This document shows, piece by piece, positions 9,740-17,930 of a DNA stretch of 64,000 nucleotides. Below the pieces are notes generated by a model, which had not been told where the DNA came from, did not search any database, and was given only the letters and a program-made list of their open reading frames with translations. The position numbers and the translations under genes are program-made. The stretch covers positions 1 through 64,000 of the forward strand of contig UQYP01000003.1 of assembly GCA_900545335.1 (NCBI GenBank). Direction: 5' to 3'. This DNA comes from an uncultured Sutterella sp. (GTDB lineage: Bacteria > Pseudomonadota > Gammaproteobacteria > Burkholderiales > Burkholderiaceae_F). Positions within the stretch are counted from its first letter, which is position 1. The number at the start of each line of letters is the position of its first letter.

Positions 9740-11467
9740 ATGTCCGAACAGGTTGCTTTGATCACGATGCTTGCCTGGGGGCTGGGACTGGCTCTGGTTT
9801 TTGGCTACATTGCTTCCCGCCTGCGAATGCCTGCGCTTGTCGGTTATCTGTTAGCAGGTGTTTTTATTGCGCCCACAACGCCCGGATTTGCAGGAGACCT
9901 CGAGCTTGCTGCCCAGCTCTCTGAGATCGGTGTCATTTTGCTCATGTTCGGCGTGGGACTGCACTTTTCTCTTAAAGATCTTCTTCAAGTCAGATCGGTT
10001 GCTGTGCCGGGTGCAATCATTCAAATGTCTGCCACAACTTTGCTCGGTACAGCGATGGCCTATTTCTTTTGGGATTGGAATTTCGTAGGTGCTTTTGTAC
10101 TGGGACTCGCGCTTTCCTGCGCTTCAACGGTTGTGATGACAAAAGCCCTTGATGCGCGAGGTATTCTTCAGACCGTCAGAGGGCGTCTCGCTGTGGGCTG
10201 GCTTGTCGTGCAGGACGTTGTGACGGTTCTTTTGCTGGTGCTCCTGCCTTCCATTGCCTCAATTTCAGAAAATCAAAGTTTTTCCCTTTCGGCATTAACC
10301 TCTGAATTACTCGGAACCGTAACGCTTTTGGTTGGCTTTGTGGCTTCCATGATGTTAATCGGCCGAAGAGTCTTGCCTTGGGTTTTGATGCGTGTGGTTA
10401 AAAGCGGTTCTCAGGAACTATTCACGTTGGGCGTAATTGCGATTGCCATCATCGTTGCCTACGCCTCATCTGTGATTTTTCATGTCTCGATTGCCTTAGG
10501 AGCCTTTTTTGCCGGCATGATCATGCGAGAAAGCGAGTATGCCCACAGAGCGGCCCTGCAGACTCTGCCCCTGCAGGATGCATTTTCCGTACTCTTTTTC
10601 CTGGGCATCGGTATGCTCTTTGATCCGGCAGTGCTCATGGAGCATCCCTTTGAAATTATCTTTGTCATTTTGGTGATTATTTTCTCCAACAGCATCGTGG
10701 CCGCCCTTTGGGTCCGTTTTAAAGGCTATCGAATGCTTGATGCGGCAACGGTCGGTATGGCAGTCGCTCAGGTCGGGGAATTTTCTTTCATTTTGTCGGG
10801 GCTGGCCGTGTCGATGGGGCTTGTCGCTCGTGAAGAACTCTCTCTTATTGTGGTTGCCGGGATATTTACAATTGCCCTGAATTCTTTGGCCTTTATGGGG
10901 CTGCGTCCTTTCATCCGGAAATTCTTTCCGCAGTGGGTTAAAGGAACGGAAATCGAAACGGATAATGATGAAGACGAAACCGCCGCCCGTAATCGTGTGC
11001 TGATTGTGGGAGCGGGATTAACCGGACGTGAACTCTACAAGAAGCTTCAGACCACAGACTTTGATGCCTACATCATCGATAAATCAGCAGAGCGCTCGAT
11101 GCAAAAAGAATTGGGTGAGCATTTTATTTTCGGCGACGCTTCCCACCCTCTGATTCTTTCAAAATTAAGTCTTGAGAAAACGGCTTGGGTGATCAGTACG
11201 AGTTCTGATCCTCTGGCTTCCCGAACAATTGCCGATCAGGTCGCCAAAATTGATCCAAAAGTCAAAGTCCTTGCTCTTTCCGATAAAGAAGGTGACCGGG
11301 ATTTCTTTGTTTCGCACGCAGGTGTTTTGGACCCGAATGTAACCGCTCTCATTGAAACGAGAAAAGAATTGGCACAAAGTATTTTTGATCTGATTGCCCC
11401 TAAAGACAAGGCCACAGGAAAAGTTGCAAAATCTTCGCAAAAAAAGATGATTAAAGACACCGAATAA
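9740..11467 (+). CDS. ybaL: YbaL-type CPA2 monovalent cation:proton antiporter, copy 1
   Basis: A 575-residue inner-membrane antiporter of the KefB/KefC/YbaL type. The N-terminal 390 or so residues hold about 12 membrane segments with family phrases LVGYLLAGVFIAPTTPGF, EIGVILLMFGVGLHFSL, SLALGAFFAGMIMRESE-like and AQVGEFSFIL. The C-terminus carries a TrkA-N/RCK Rossmann domain (VLIVGAGLTGREL, about residue 420) that senses nucleotides or glutathione adducts in relatives. Likely role: potassium or sodium exchange for protons in pH and stress control. A weak TATACT -10 box (9706-9711) lies upstream. A second, very similar gene follows after 99 bases. Confidence 0.88.
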   Translation: MSEQVALITMLAWGLGLALVFGYIASRLRMPALVGYLLAGVFIAPTTPGFAGDLELAAQLSEIGVILLMFGVGLHFSLKDLLQVRSVAVPGAIIQMSATTLLGTAMAYFFWDWNFVGAFVLGLALSCASTVVMTKALDARGILQTVRGRLAVGWLVVQDVVTVLLLVLLPSIASISENQSFSLSALTSELLGTVTLLVGFVASMMLIGRRVLPWVLMRVVKSGSQELFTLGVIAIAIIVAYASSVIFHVSIALGAFFAGMIMRESEYAHRAALQTLPLQDAFSVLFFLGIGMLFDPAVLMEHPFEIIFVILVIIFSNSIVAALWVRFKGYRMLDAATVGMAVAQVGEFSFILSGLAVSMGLVAREELSLIVVAGIFTIALNSLAFMGLRPFIRKFFPQWVKGTEIETDNDEDETAARNRVLIVGAGLTGRELYKKLQTTDFDAYIIDKSAERSMQKELGEHFIFGDASHPLILSKLSLEKTAWVISTSSDPLASRTIADQVAKIDPKVKVLALSDKEGDRDFFVSHAGVLDPNVTALIETRKELAQSIFDLIAPKDKATGKVAKSSQKKMIKDTE

Positions 11468-11566
11468 ACAGTGTTAATGCGTACAATTAATACTTGCGTG
11501 CTATTTGAACTCCAGATAGCACAATCGTCTGATATTCCCGTACATTTTTCATTTTAGGACACGCCC

Positions 11567-13345
11567 GTGCACCACGAATTTGCACTGATTGCGACCTTGG
11601 CCTGGGGGCTGGGGCTGGCGCTTGTTTTGGGGTTTGCTGCCACGAAAGTGAAGCTGCCCGCGTTGGTCGGTTATTTGCTCGCCGGTGTTTGTATAGCACC
11701 GACCACTCCGGGTTTTGTCGGTGATGTGAACCTCGCAAGCGAACTCTCCGAAGTCGGTGTCATGCTTTTGATGTTTGGTGTGGGGCTTCATTTTTCACTC
11801 ACTGATTTGCTGCGCGTGAAAACCGTGGCCCTGCCCGGAGCCATTATCCAGATGGCTATTGCAACAGCCATCGGTATGTTCCTCGCGCACTGGTGGGGCT
11901 GGACCTGGGGCGAAGCTTTCATTTTGGGGCTGTCTTTGTCGTGCGCATCAACCGTGGTGCTGATGAAGGGCTTGGAAGCCAAAGGGTGGCTTCAGAGATC
12001 GCGCGGTCAGCTGGCAGTGGGCTGGCTTGTGGTTGAAGACTTGGTGACGGTGCTCCTATTGGTGCTTCTGCCTTCTATTGCCACCTTTTTTAAAGGTGAC
12101 AGTGCTGTCGAGGGTTCCATCACAATTGCGATTTTGGAGACCCTCGTTTTAATCATCGGTTTTGTTGCCTCAATGCTTGTGATCGGGCGCCGTGTGCTGC
12201 CGTGGGTGCTTTTTCAGGCGGTTAAAACCGGTTCTCAGGAAGTTTTTACGCTCTGCGTGATTGCAATTGCCATCGGTGTGGCTTACGCGAGCGCTCAGAT
12301 TTTTAACGTGTCTTTCGCTTTGGGTGCCTTTTTTGCCGGCATGATGATGCGTGAAAGTGAGTACTCGCACCGTGCGGCTTTGCAGACGCTGCCTTTGCAG
12401 GACGCTTTCTCCGTCATCTTCTTTTTGGGTGTCGGGATGCTCTTTAACCCGAGCATCATTATCGACAATCCCATGCACGTGCTCGGAATCGTTTTTGTGA
12501 TTGTTGTCTGCAAAAGCATTACGGCCGCTGTTTGGGTCAAAATCATGGGCCGCAGCTACAAAGATGCTCTGACAGTGGGGGCCGCTTTGGCACAGGTCGG
12601 GGAATTTTCTTTCATTTTGGGCGGTTTGGGCTTAAGTCTCGGCCTTTTGCCCCCTGAAGGCATGTCATTGATTTTAGCGGGCGGCATCATCAGTATCGCC
12701 TTAAATCCGCTTCTTTTTGCCTTGGTTGAGCCGATTCACAAGCGCTACTTCCTTAAGGAAAATCCGGCCGCAGAGGAAGATGAGGACGATATTGAAGAAG
12801 AAAAAGCCGCTAAGCGCGACCGAGTCATTATTGTGGGCGCCGGTGTTTTGGGCAGAGAGCTTTGCGAAGGTTTAAGAGCCAAAAATGTTGATGTGGTCAT
12901 TATTGAGAAAAATATCGAACGCTCGATGAAAGAAGACCTGGGGGATCACTTCATTTTAGGTGATGCCATGCAAAAGCAGACGCTTGAATTTGCTGGCATT
13001 GACCGAGCCCGTTGGGTTGTTGTGTCAACTACCGATCCCGTGAGTGCACGCAAAATTGTTGATGTGGTCGGAGAAACGGATCCGGAAGCCCGAGTTGTGG
13101 CCATTGCCGATAAAACGGGTGAAGAGAAGTTCTTTATGGATTCAAGCGGAGAGCTGCCGGATCACCTCGAACATTTGCTGCAGCTGCGCCATGAAGCCGC
13201 TAAAACAGTTTTAAGTTATGTCTGCGGTCCGAGAGGCTTAAGGGCTGTTTCAAAGCCGAAGCGCAATCTCAGCAAAGAGAAAAAAGACGATACTAAAGAA
13301 GAAAAAAATCGCACGGATGCGGCAGCAGCCGACACGGCCGGCTGA
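11567..13345 (+). CDS. ybaL: YbaL-type CPA2 monovalent cation:proton antiporter, copy 2
   Basis: A 592-residue paralogue of the preceding gene with the same plan: antiporter membrane domain (LPALVGYLLAGVCIAPTTPG, SFALGAFFAGMMMRESE, AQVGEFSFILGGLGL) then TrkA-N domain (VIIVGAGVLGREL). It differs in a highly acidic linker before the TrkA-N domain and a charged lysine/glutamate-rich tail. Translation starts at GTG; AGGA lies 8 bases upstream, and the MHH opening matches the E. coli YbaL N-terminus as I recall it. It is close to nfeD and qmcA (20-base gap), so it may be the first gene of that operon. An antiporter role is secure; ion and regulator are not. Confidence 0.88.
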   Translation: MHHEFALIATLAWGLGLALVLGFAATKVKLPALVGYLLAGVCIAPTTPGFVGDVNLASELSEVGVMLLMFGVGLHFSLTDLLRVKTVALPGAIIQMAIATAIGMFLAHWWGWTWGEAFILGLSLSCASTVVLMKGLEAKGWLQRSRGQLAVGWLVVEDLVTVLLLVLLPSIATFFKGDSAVEGSITIAILETLVLIIGFVASMLVIGRRVLPWVLFQAVKTGSQEVFTLCVIAIAIGVAYASAQIFNVSFALGAFFAGMMMRESEYSHRAALQTLPLQDAFSVIFFLGVGMLFNPSIIIDNPMHVLGIVFVIVVCKSITAAVWVKIMGRSYKDALTVGAALAQVGEFSFILGGLGLSLGLLPPEGMSLILAGGIISIALNPLLFALVEPIHKRYFLKENPAAEEDEDDIEEEKAAKRDRVIIVGAGVLGRELCEGLRAKNVDVVIIEKNIERSMKEDLGDHFILGDAMQKQTLEFAGIDRARWVVVSTTDPVSARKIVDVVGETDPEARVVAIADKTGEEKFFMDSSGELPDHLEHLLQLRHEAAKTVLSYVCGPRGLRAVSKPKRNLSKEKKDDTKEEKNRTDAAAADTAG

Positions 13346-13365
13346 TCGGTTTTAGGGGAAGCATT

Positions 13366-13797
13366 ATGACTTTGAGCGCAACGACAATTTGGCTGATTAT
13401 TGCGGTGTTATTGGGCATCGCAGAGCTCATGGCCGCAACCTTTTATCTTTTGGTTTTAGCAGCTGCTGCGCTTGTCGGTGCAGGAGCGGCCTGGTTCGGT
13501 CTTACGCTTGAGTGGCAGATTGCCCTTTTTGCTGTCGTGGCGATTATCGGATCTGTGTGGGTGAGACGCATCCGTTCTATTCCCACTAAAAGCGATGCAC
13601 AGGCGCACGCCCTTCAAAATCTCGACGAAGGTCAGATGGTTGAAGTAGACGGCTGGACAGAAGCGGGGACAGCCAGTGTCAATTACCGGGGTGCGCGCTG
13701 GCAGGCCAGGGTAGTTGATGGTGAAGAAAAAACGCCCGGCACCTACGTCATTGTGCGTGTCGAAGGCAGTGTTTTATTTGTGAAGAAAATGGTTTAA
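13366..13797 (+). CDS. NfeD-family membrane protein (YbbK-like)
   Basis: A 143-residue inner-membrane protein. Two or three hydrophobic segments occupy the first 65 residues, followed by a soluble OB-fold domain (DEGQMVEVDGWTEAGTASVN, then ARWQARV, ending VLFVKKMV) characteristic of the short NfeD family. NfeD proteins pair with SPFH/stomatin proteins in membrane microdomains, and the next gene, 14 bases downstream, is exactly such a protein. This matches the E. coli qmcA-ybbK pair in reverse order. GGGGAAG precedes the ATG. Its precise task in membrane quality control is not established. Confidence 0.88.
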   Translation: MTLSATTIWLIIAVLLGIAELMAATFYLLVLAAAALVGAGAAWFGLTLEWQIALFAVVAIIGSVWVRRIRSIPTKSDAQAHALQNLDEGQMVEVDGWTEAGTASVNYRGARWQARVVDGEEKTPGTYVIVRVEGSVLFVKKMV

Positions 13798-13811
13798 ACG
13801 GGGTAATCCAA

Positions 13812-14783
13812 ATGAGCGGATTGATGATTTTCACATTGGTATTAGCTGTTTTGGCGATTGTGTTTGCCTTTCAGGCAATTAAAGTCGTGCCGCAGCAGTC
13901 GGCCTGGATTGTGGAGCGTTTGGGAAAATTTCACGCGGTGCTCTCGCCGGGTCTCAATGTGGTGATTCCTTTTATCGATCGGGTGGCCTACAAGCATTCG
14001 CTCAAAGAAATTCCTCTGGATACCCCGAGCCAGGTTTGTATCACCAAAGACAATACTCAGCTCTCTGTTGACGGTGTGCTCTTTTTCCAAGTTACCGATC
14101 CGACGCGGGCAAGCTACGGCACAAGCAACTACGTGATCGCTATCACACAGTTGGCGCAGACCACGCTCAGAAGCGTGATCGGCAAGATGGAATTGGATAA
14201 AACCTTTGAAGAGCGTGACCTCATTAACCGTTCGGTGGTGAGCGCCATTGACGAGGCAGCACTGAATTGGGGTGTCAAAGTGCTTCGCTACGAAATCAAG
14301 GATCTGACGCCGCCTGCAGTCATTTTGCAGGCGATGCAGCAGCAGATTACCGCCGAGCGCGAAAAGCGTGCTGTCGTAGCAGCCTCCGAAGGCCGCAAGC
14401 AGGAACAGATCAATTTGGCTACCGGTGCCCGAGAAGCGGCTATTGCTGAATCTGAAGGTGAAAAACAGGCCGCGATCAATAAGGCTGAAGGTGAAGCCGC
14501 CGCAACTTTGGCGATTGCCAAAGCCACTGCAGAAGCCTTAAGACAGATTGCTGAGGCTACGCGTGCGCCGGGCGGCATGGATGCCGTTAATCTGAAAGTG
14601 GCCGAGCAGTATGTGCAGGCTTTTGCCCAGCTTGCCAAAGAAGGCAATACGATTTTGCTGCCTTCCAACATGAACGATATGGGCAGCATGATCGCTTCTG
14701 CGATGACCATTATGCGCAATACCGATCCGAAAAAGGTCACGCCGGATTCAGCACCCGTCGTGCCTCAAACGCTCGGTAAATAG
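13812..14783 (+). CDS. qmcA: SPFH/band-7 (stomatin-like) membrane protein QmcA
   Basis: A 323-residue member of the SPFH family. One N-terminal membrane anchor (about residues 4-24) is followed by the SPFH domain (VPQQSAWIVERLGKFHAVL, PGLNVVIPFIDRV) and a long alanine/glutamate/lysine coiled coil (about residues 170-260, EGEKQAAINKAEGEAAATLA). Such proteins form large ring or cage complexes in the membrane and often bind the FtsH protease. It sits between nfeD and four small genes of an unknown family, with only 35 bases to the first, suggesting one transcript and possibly one complex. Confidence 0.92.
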   Translation: MSGLMIFTLVLAVLAIVFAFQAIKVVPQQSAWIVERLGKFHAVLSPGLNVVIPFIDRVAYKHSLKEIPLDTPSQVCITKDNTQLSVDGVLFFQVTDPTRASYGTSNYVIAITQLAQTTLRSVIGKMELDKTFEERDLINRSVVSAIDEAALNWGVKVLRYEIKDLTPPAVILQAMQQQITAEREKRAVVAASEGRKQEQINLATGAREAAIAESEGEKQAAINKAEGEAAATLAIAKATAEALRQIAEATRAPGGMDAVNLKVAEQYVQAFAQLAKEGNTILLPSNMNDMGSMIASAMTIMRNTDPKKVTPDSAPVVPQTLGK

Positions 14784-14818
14784 TTTTTTTGAGTGATTAA
14801 ATTTGAAAGAGAACGCTA

Positions 14819-15295
14819 ATGACCAATCAGCTTGATGTCAGACCCAATGCCGCTCACCTGAGCGATCCCATTGAATTGGCAAGTTACCTCGACGGTTATC
14901 TGGATTACGCCCTCGATATTTTCGAAAAATCTCAGGAAGCCGATGAGCTTACCGGTATGCTCTCCAATCACGCTTTGTTTTTTAGCGCAACTTTTACCGA
15001 AAAGATGCCGCTCATTGTGGTCGATGAAGAGGATTTCGGTGAAAATTTAGGTAAACGTTTAAGACAGTCTATGTACGATGACGGCTTGATTGAAACCAAT
15101 TCTCCCGTTATGCTTTCGCGCAATCCGCAGGATTTTATCTATTTTGCTGCGATGCGGATGGTGCAGGATTTTGTTGCATTGATTGAAGACAGCTCAGAGA
15201 AAAAAGAATCTGCCGACGTATTTGATCTCAGACGGACAGCTTTTGTTGCCGATTGGGTGAACCGTTTTTTAGGAAAGGATAAATATGCCCGATAA
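14819..15295 (+). CDS. uncharacterised protein, paralogue 1 of a four-gene family
   Basis: I do not recognise a known family. The 158-residue product is acidic and helical, with no signal peptide or membrane segment. Its tail, from YFAAMRMVQDFVALIEDS to ADWVNRFLG, lines up with the tails of the next three genes: a hydrophobic helix with an acidic residue followed by aromatic-x-L, then a variable spacer, then W-x3-hydrophobic-x-G. The mid-region FFSATF matches the TFSG motif of copies 3 and 4 only loosely, making this the most diverged copy. It overlaps the next gene by 11 bases, so the two are translationally coupled. Confidence 0.75.
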   Translation: MTNQLDVRPNAAHLSDPIELASYLDGYLDYALDIFEKSQEADELTGMLSNHALFFSATFTEKMPLIVVDEEDFGENLGKRLRQSMYDDGLIETNSPVMLSRNPQDFIYFAAMRMVQDFVALIEDSSEKKESADVFDLRRTAFVADWVNRFLGKDKYAR

Positions 15296-15791
15296 CCCCA
15301 GCACTGAAAACAGTCAGGATGTCAAAGAGCGGTTTAATCTTGCGGATCTTTCTGTTTTAAGCGAACTGTTTGAGGTTGTGCTCTATGACGTCGTGAGACG
15401 CTCTCAGATGGTGGCCTCTTCTCAATTAAAGCAGGAAGAAGCAGTTGCGATGGATAAGCAGTCGGCGGCTTTTCTTTCGGCAGTTTTGGCAGGCAAAAAC
15501 GAGCAATTTATCCCTAAGCCCTTTTGGACAGGCGATCCGCTTGCAGGCTACTTAAAGCTTTTCATGAAGGAGCGCTTTGATAAGGTGGGCGTCAAAGACG
15601 AAGAACTCAAAGACACCCGTGGTATTTTGCAGGCCGCAGCTTTTGAGTTTGTATGTGATGTCTACGCGCTTATGAAAGAATTTGCCAAGCGCGAAAGCCC
15701 CGAGGGTTTTCAAAAAGAAGGCAAGCGCCTGTGCCTGATGTGGGCCGAGCGTATGCTTGGCCGCAAAGAATCCGATCCTGTCGTCTTTTAA
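15285..15791 (+). CDS. uncharacterised protein, paralogue 2 of a four-gene family
   Basis: A 168-residue soluble protein of unknown function. Visible parts: a polar N-terminus (about 20 residues), a helical block (LSVLSELFEVVLYDVVRRSQ), the mid-motif AAFLSAVLAGKNEQF, which corresponds to TFSGxNxxF in copies 3 and 4, and the family tail AAAFEFVCDVYALMKEF followed by WAERMLG. AGGAAAGG lies upstream of the ATG, inside the end of copy 1. The gene ends 10 bases before the next start. No catalytic or metal-binding pattern is apparent. Confidence 0.75.
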   Translation: MPDNPSTENSQDVKERFNLADLSVLSELFEVVLYDVVRRSQMVASSQLKQEEAVAMDKQSAAFLSAVLAGKNEQFIPKPFWTGDPLAGYLKLFMKERFDKVGVKDEELKDTRGILQAAAFEFVCDVYALMKEFAKRESPEGFQKEGKRLCLMWAERMLGRKESDPVVF

Positions 15792-15801
15792 GGAGCACGC
15801 G

Positions 15802-16305
15802 GTGTCTTGTCCTTTGCGCTACGCAACCAAAAGAGAGCTCAATCCCAATATTGCTTCTTACCCCGTGGCGAGAAACGTCATTGCGCAGGCCGTGCAAAAT
15901 ACCTGGGATCGGGCGGTAAAAGTGAGTGCCGGTGAGATGAGCATTGAGGCGCTCGAAGAAGCCAATCTCAATTTGGTTTTGTGGCTTCAGGATACTTTTT
16001 CGGGTGCAAATGAGCATTTTTCCTGTGAAAGTGAATTTAACGAAAAGCGCCTGCCCGAACTCTTAAAGGAAAATTTTGCCGAGCGCTTGAAAGGCTTTAA
16101 TCCGGCTTTAGACATTGAGGACGATGATTCCTTTATGTTTACGGTTTTTGCCTTTTTTGTTTCAGAAATTTTTGTTTTGTTAAAGGAAGCAGACTGCGCG
16201 CATGCCGGAGTGGCCGACAATCCGCAGGTTGAAGCCTTTATTGATTTTTGGAGCTTGCACTTGACGGGGGCACCCGCAGCAAGCGATTTTAAATTGAAGG
16301 AGTAA
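15802..16305 (+). CDS. uncharacterised protein, paralogue 3 of a four-gene family
   Basis: A 167-residue protein of unknown function. I choose the GTG at 15802 because AAGGAG (15790-15795) lies 6 bases upstream; the longer frame opening at a TTG at 15757 would lie inside copy 2. It shares with copy 4 the motif W-L-x2-TFSG-x-N-x2-F (VLWLQDTFSGANEHF here) and the tail FMFTVFAFFVSEIFVLLKE followed by FWSLHLTG. Cysteines near the N-terminus and mid-protein are isolated. Its context behind nfeD-qmcA suggests a membrane-microdomain or stress-linked role, but that is inference from position only. Confidence 0.75.
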   Translation: MSCPLRYATKRELNPNIASYPVARNVIAQAVQNTWDRAVKVSAGEMSIEALEEANLNLVLWLQDTFSGANEHFSCESEFNEKRLPELLKENFAERLKGFNPALDIEDDDSFMFTVFAFFVSEIFVLLKEADCAHAGVADNPQVEAFIDFWSLHLTGAPAASDFKLKE

Positions 16306-16311
16306 TCATTC

Positions 16312-16863
16312 ATGAGCTGCAGCGGAAATTGTTCTTCTTGCGGTAGTGACTGCCAAAAGCAGCCTTTGCGCCATCCCAACATCACGGGCGCCATTTTGGG
16401 TCAATTTATGATGGAAATGGCCATGCGCTCTCAGAAAAATGCCGCAGGTGAAATCACTGAAGACATGATGGACGAAATGGACCGCAAAACGATGAATTGG
16501 CTGGGAGCCACATTCAGCGGTCAAAATGCTCAGTTTGAAGTGGATCCGGACTGGTATCCCGTGGGTGTTGCAGGCAATCTGCGCTTAAAACTCGGCGCGG
16601 AACTGGCTCAGGCCTCTGGCGGCAAACTCCCCGAAGACAATGCCACGCTGATTTTCTCAGCCATGGCCGTTTTCATGGCTGAAGTCTATGACACGCTCTC
16701 AGTTGTCACCAAAAAGGGGATTGAACCCTTGGGAGAAGTGCCTGCTCCGGAGATGCTTGCGTTATTGAAGCGCTGGACGGAAATGCTCGTGGGCTACGAA
16801 TTAAAGTGGCGCGATCCTTCTGAAGAGGCAAAGTCTGAAGAAGAAAAAAGTGAAGAAAAATAG
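16312..16863 (+). CDS. uncharacterised protein with Cys-rich N-terminus, paralogue 4 of a four-gene family
   Basis: A 183-residue protein of unknown function and the last gene of the run. It alone opens with four closely spaced cysteines, C3-x3-C7-x2-C10-x3-C14, which could bind zinc or an iron-sulfur cluster. The body matches the family: NWLGATFSGQNAQF in the middle, then the tail LIFSAMAVFMAEVYDTL followed by WTEMLVG. The C-terminus is a glutamate/lysine stretch. GGAG lies 10 bases before the ATG; the gap to copy 3 is 6 bases. A strong terminator follows. Confidence 0.77.
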   Translation: MSCSGNCSSCGSDCQKQPLRHPNITGAILGQFMMEMAMRSQKNAAGEITEDMMDEMDRKTMNWLGATFSGQNAQFEVDPDWYPVGVAGNLRLKLGAELAQASGGKLPEDNATLIFSAMAVFMAEVYDTLSVVTKKGIEPLGEVPAPEMLALLKRWTEMLVGYELKWRDPSEEAKSEEEKSEEK

Positions 16864-16867
16864 CTCA

Positions 16868-16903
16868 AAAAAGAGCCGCTTTGAAAGACAAGGCGGCTTT
16901 TTT
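16868..16903. terminator. bidirectional terminator after the four-paralogue run and smpB
   Basis: A 10-bp stem (AGCCGCTTTG/CAAGGCGGCT, loop AAAGA) is flanked by an A-run on the left and a T-run on the right; it lies between convergent genes. Confidence 0.82.
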
Positions 16904-16920
16904 GAAATTCGGAGGCTTTG

Positions 16921-17370
16921 CTAGTGCGAAGCCTTTTTCATGAGGCGCTCGCGATCGCGCTCCCACTGTTTCTTACTTTCATCGGCGCGCTTTTCGTACT
17001 GGCGTTTGCCTTTAGCCAGCGCTACGGTGAGTTTGACCCGGCCGCGGCTAAAGTGCATATCAAGCGGTATTAAGGCGTAGCCCGCGCGCTCAACTTTACC
17101 GATCAGTTTGCTGATCTCACGAGCGTGCATCAAAAGCTTTCTCACTCGCGTCGGATCGGGCTTAGTGTGAGTGCTCGCGGTTTTTAAGGGGGTGATATGA
17201 GCATTTAAAAGGTAGAGCTCTCCCGAGCGCACGATCACGTGAGCTTCCTTAATTTGAGCTCGGCCTTCACGAATGGATTTAACTTCCCAGCCTTCGAGCA
17301 CTAAACCTGCTTCGTGCTTTTCTTCAATGTAGTAGTCAAAAAGCGCTTTGCGATTAACAATATTGGCCAC
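16921..17370 (-). CDS. smpB: SsrA-binding protein SmpB
   Basis: Binds tmRNA (SsrA) and delivers it to stalled ribosomes for trans-translation. The 149-residue length and sequence are typical: [19 protein letters not shown] at the start, [28 protein letters not shown] in the OB fold, and the basic C-terminal tail (KGKRQYEKR, ending [10 protein letters not shown]) that enters the empty mRNA channel. It is divergent from rnfH. In many beta- and gammaproteobacteria ratA sits between smpB and rnfH on the divergent strand; here ratA is missing from this spot. Confidence 0.97.
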   Translation of the reverse strand: MANIVNRKALFDYYIEEKHEAGLVLEGWEVKSIREGRAQIKEAHVIVRSGELYLLNAHITPLKTASTHTKPDPTRVRKLLMHAREISKLIGKVERAGYALIPLDMHFSRGRVKLTVALAKGKRQYEKRADESKKQWERDRERLMKKASH

Positions 17371-17508
17371 AGTTTTTTGTCTTTATCAAAATCAATACGG
17401 GCTCACATTTTAGCAACTGAGGCGGCTTTTTTCGCTAAAAGCTCCTAAGAGCAAATTGCGAAAGAAAAACTCCGTTAAAATAGCGGCTGATTCGGCAAGG
17501 AGACGCTT

Positions 17509-17817
17509 ATGCAGGTAACGGTAGCAAGACTTGATCGCACGGACGTTACAGTCAAAAAAATCGATGTTCAGGAAGGCTCAACACTTCTTGATGCGGTAGC
17601 TCAGGCCGGCTGGAGCCTCGGAGCCAATCATAAAGTGGCTGTTTGGAATGTCCTTGCCGACCCCATGCAAAAAGTCGAAGACGGGGATCGGATTGAAATT
17701 TTGCCTGCGCTCACTGTCGATCCGATGACGGCACGCCGCCTTCGTGAAGAAAAAAATCAGAATCCGGACAACCGTCTGAAAGCCGGACGCAACGGCGGCA
17801 AACATCGCCTTTTTTGA
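17509..17817 (+). CDS. rnfH: RnfH family protein (UPF0125)
   Basis: A 102-residue protein with a ubiquitin/MoaD-like beta-grasp fold. Family features are EGSTLLDAVAQAG, the central VAVWNVLADPMQKVEDGDRIEILPAL split between motifs, and the tail LTVDPMTARRLREEK. AAGGAG precedes the ATG. RnfH is named for its linkage to rnf genes in some species but is usually found beside smpB and ratA, as here; its biochemical role is unknown. It lacks the C-terminal Gly-Gly used for conjugation by ubiquitin-like proteins. Confidence 0.88.
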   Translation: MQVTVARLDRTDVTVKKIDVQEGSTLLDAVAQAGWSLGANHKVAVWNVLADPMQKVEDGDRIEILPALTVDPMTARRLREEKNQNPDNRLKAGRNGGKHRLF

Positions 17818-17826
17818 GTCCTAAGC

Positions 17827-17856
17827 TTGCGTTTTAGCTAAAAAATAGGATAAAAT
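17827..17856 (+). promoter_or_regulatory. probable guaB promoter
   Basis: TTGCGT (17827-17832) and TAAAAT (17851-17856) are separated by 18 bp, placing the start near 17863 and giving a leader of about 70 bases before the guaB ATG. Confidence 0.45.
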
Positions 17857-17930
17857 ACACCGTTAATCTTTTTACGCCATTCTCCATGGCGATGCCGAAT
17901 TTTTTTTCACATTTTTCGACTGAGGTTAAC

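Noticed and set aside
17371..17508. ratA between smpB and rnfH
   Set aside because: The gap is only 138 bases with no frame of the right size; ratA must be elsewhere or absent.
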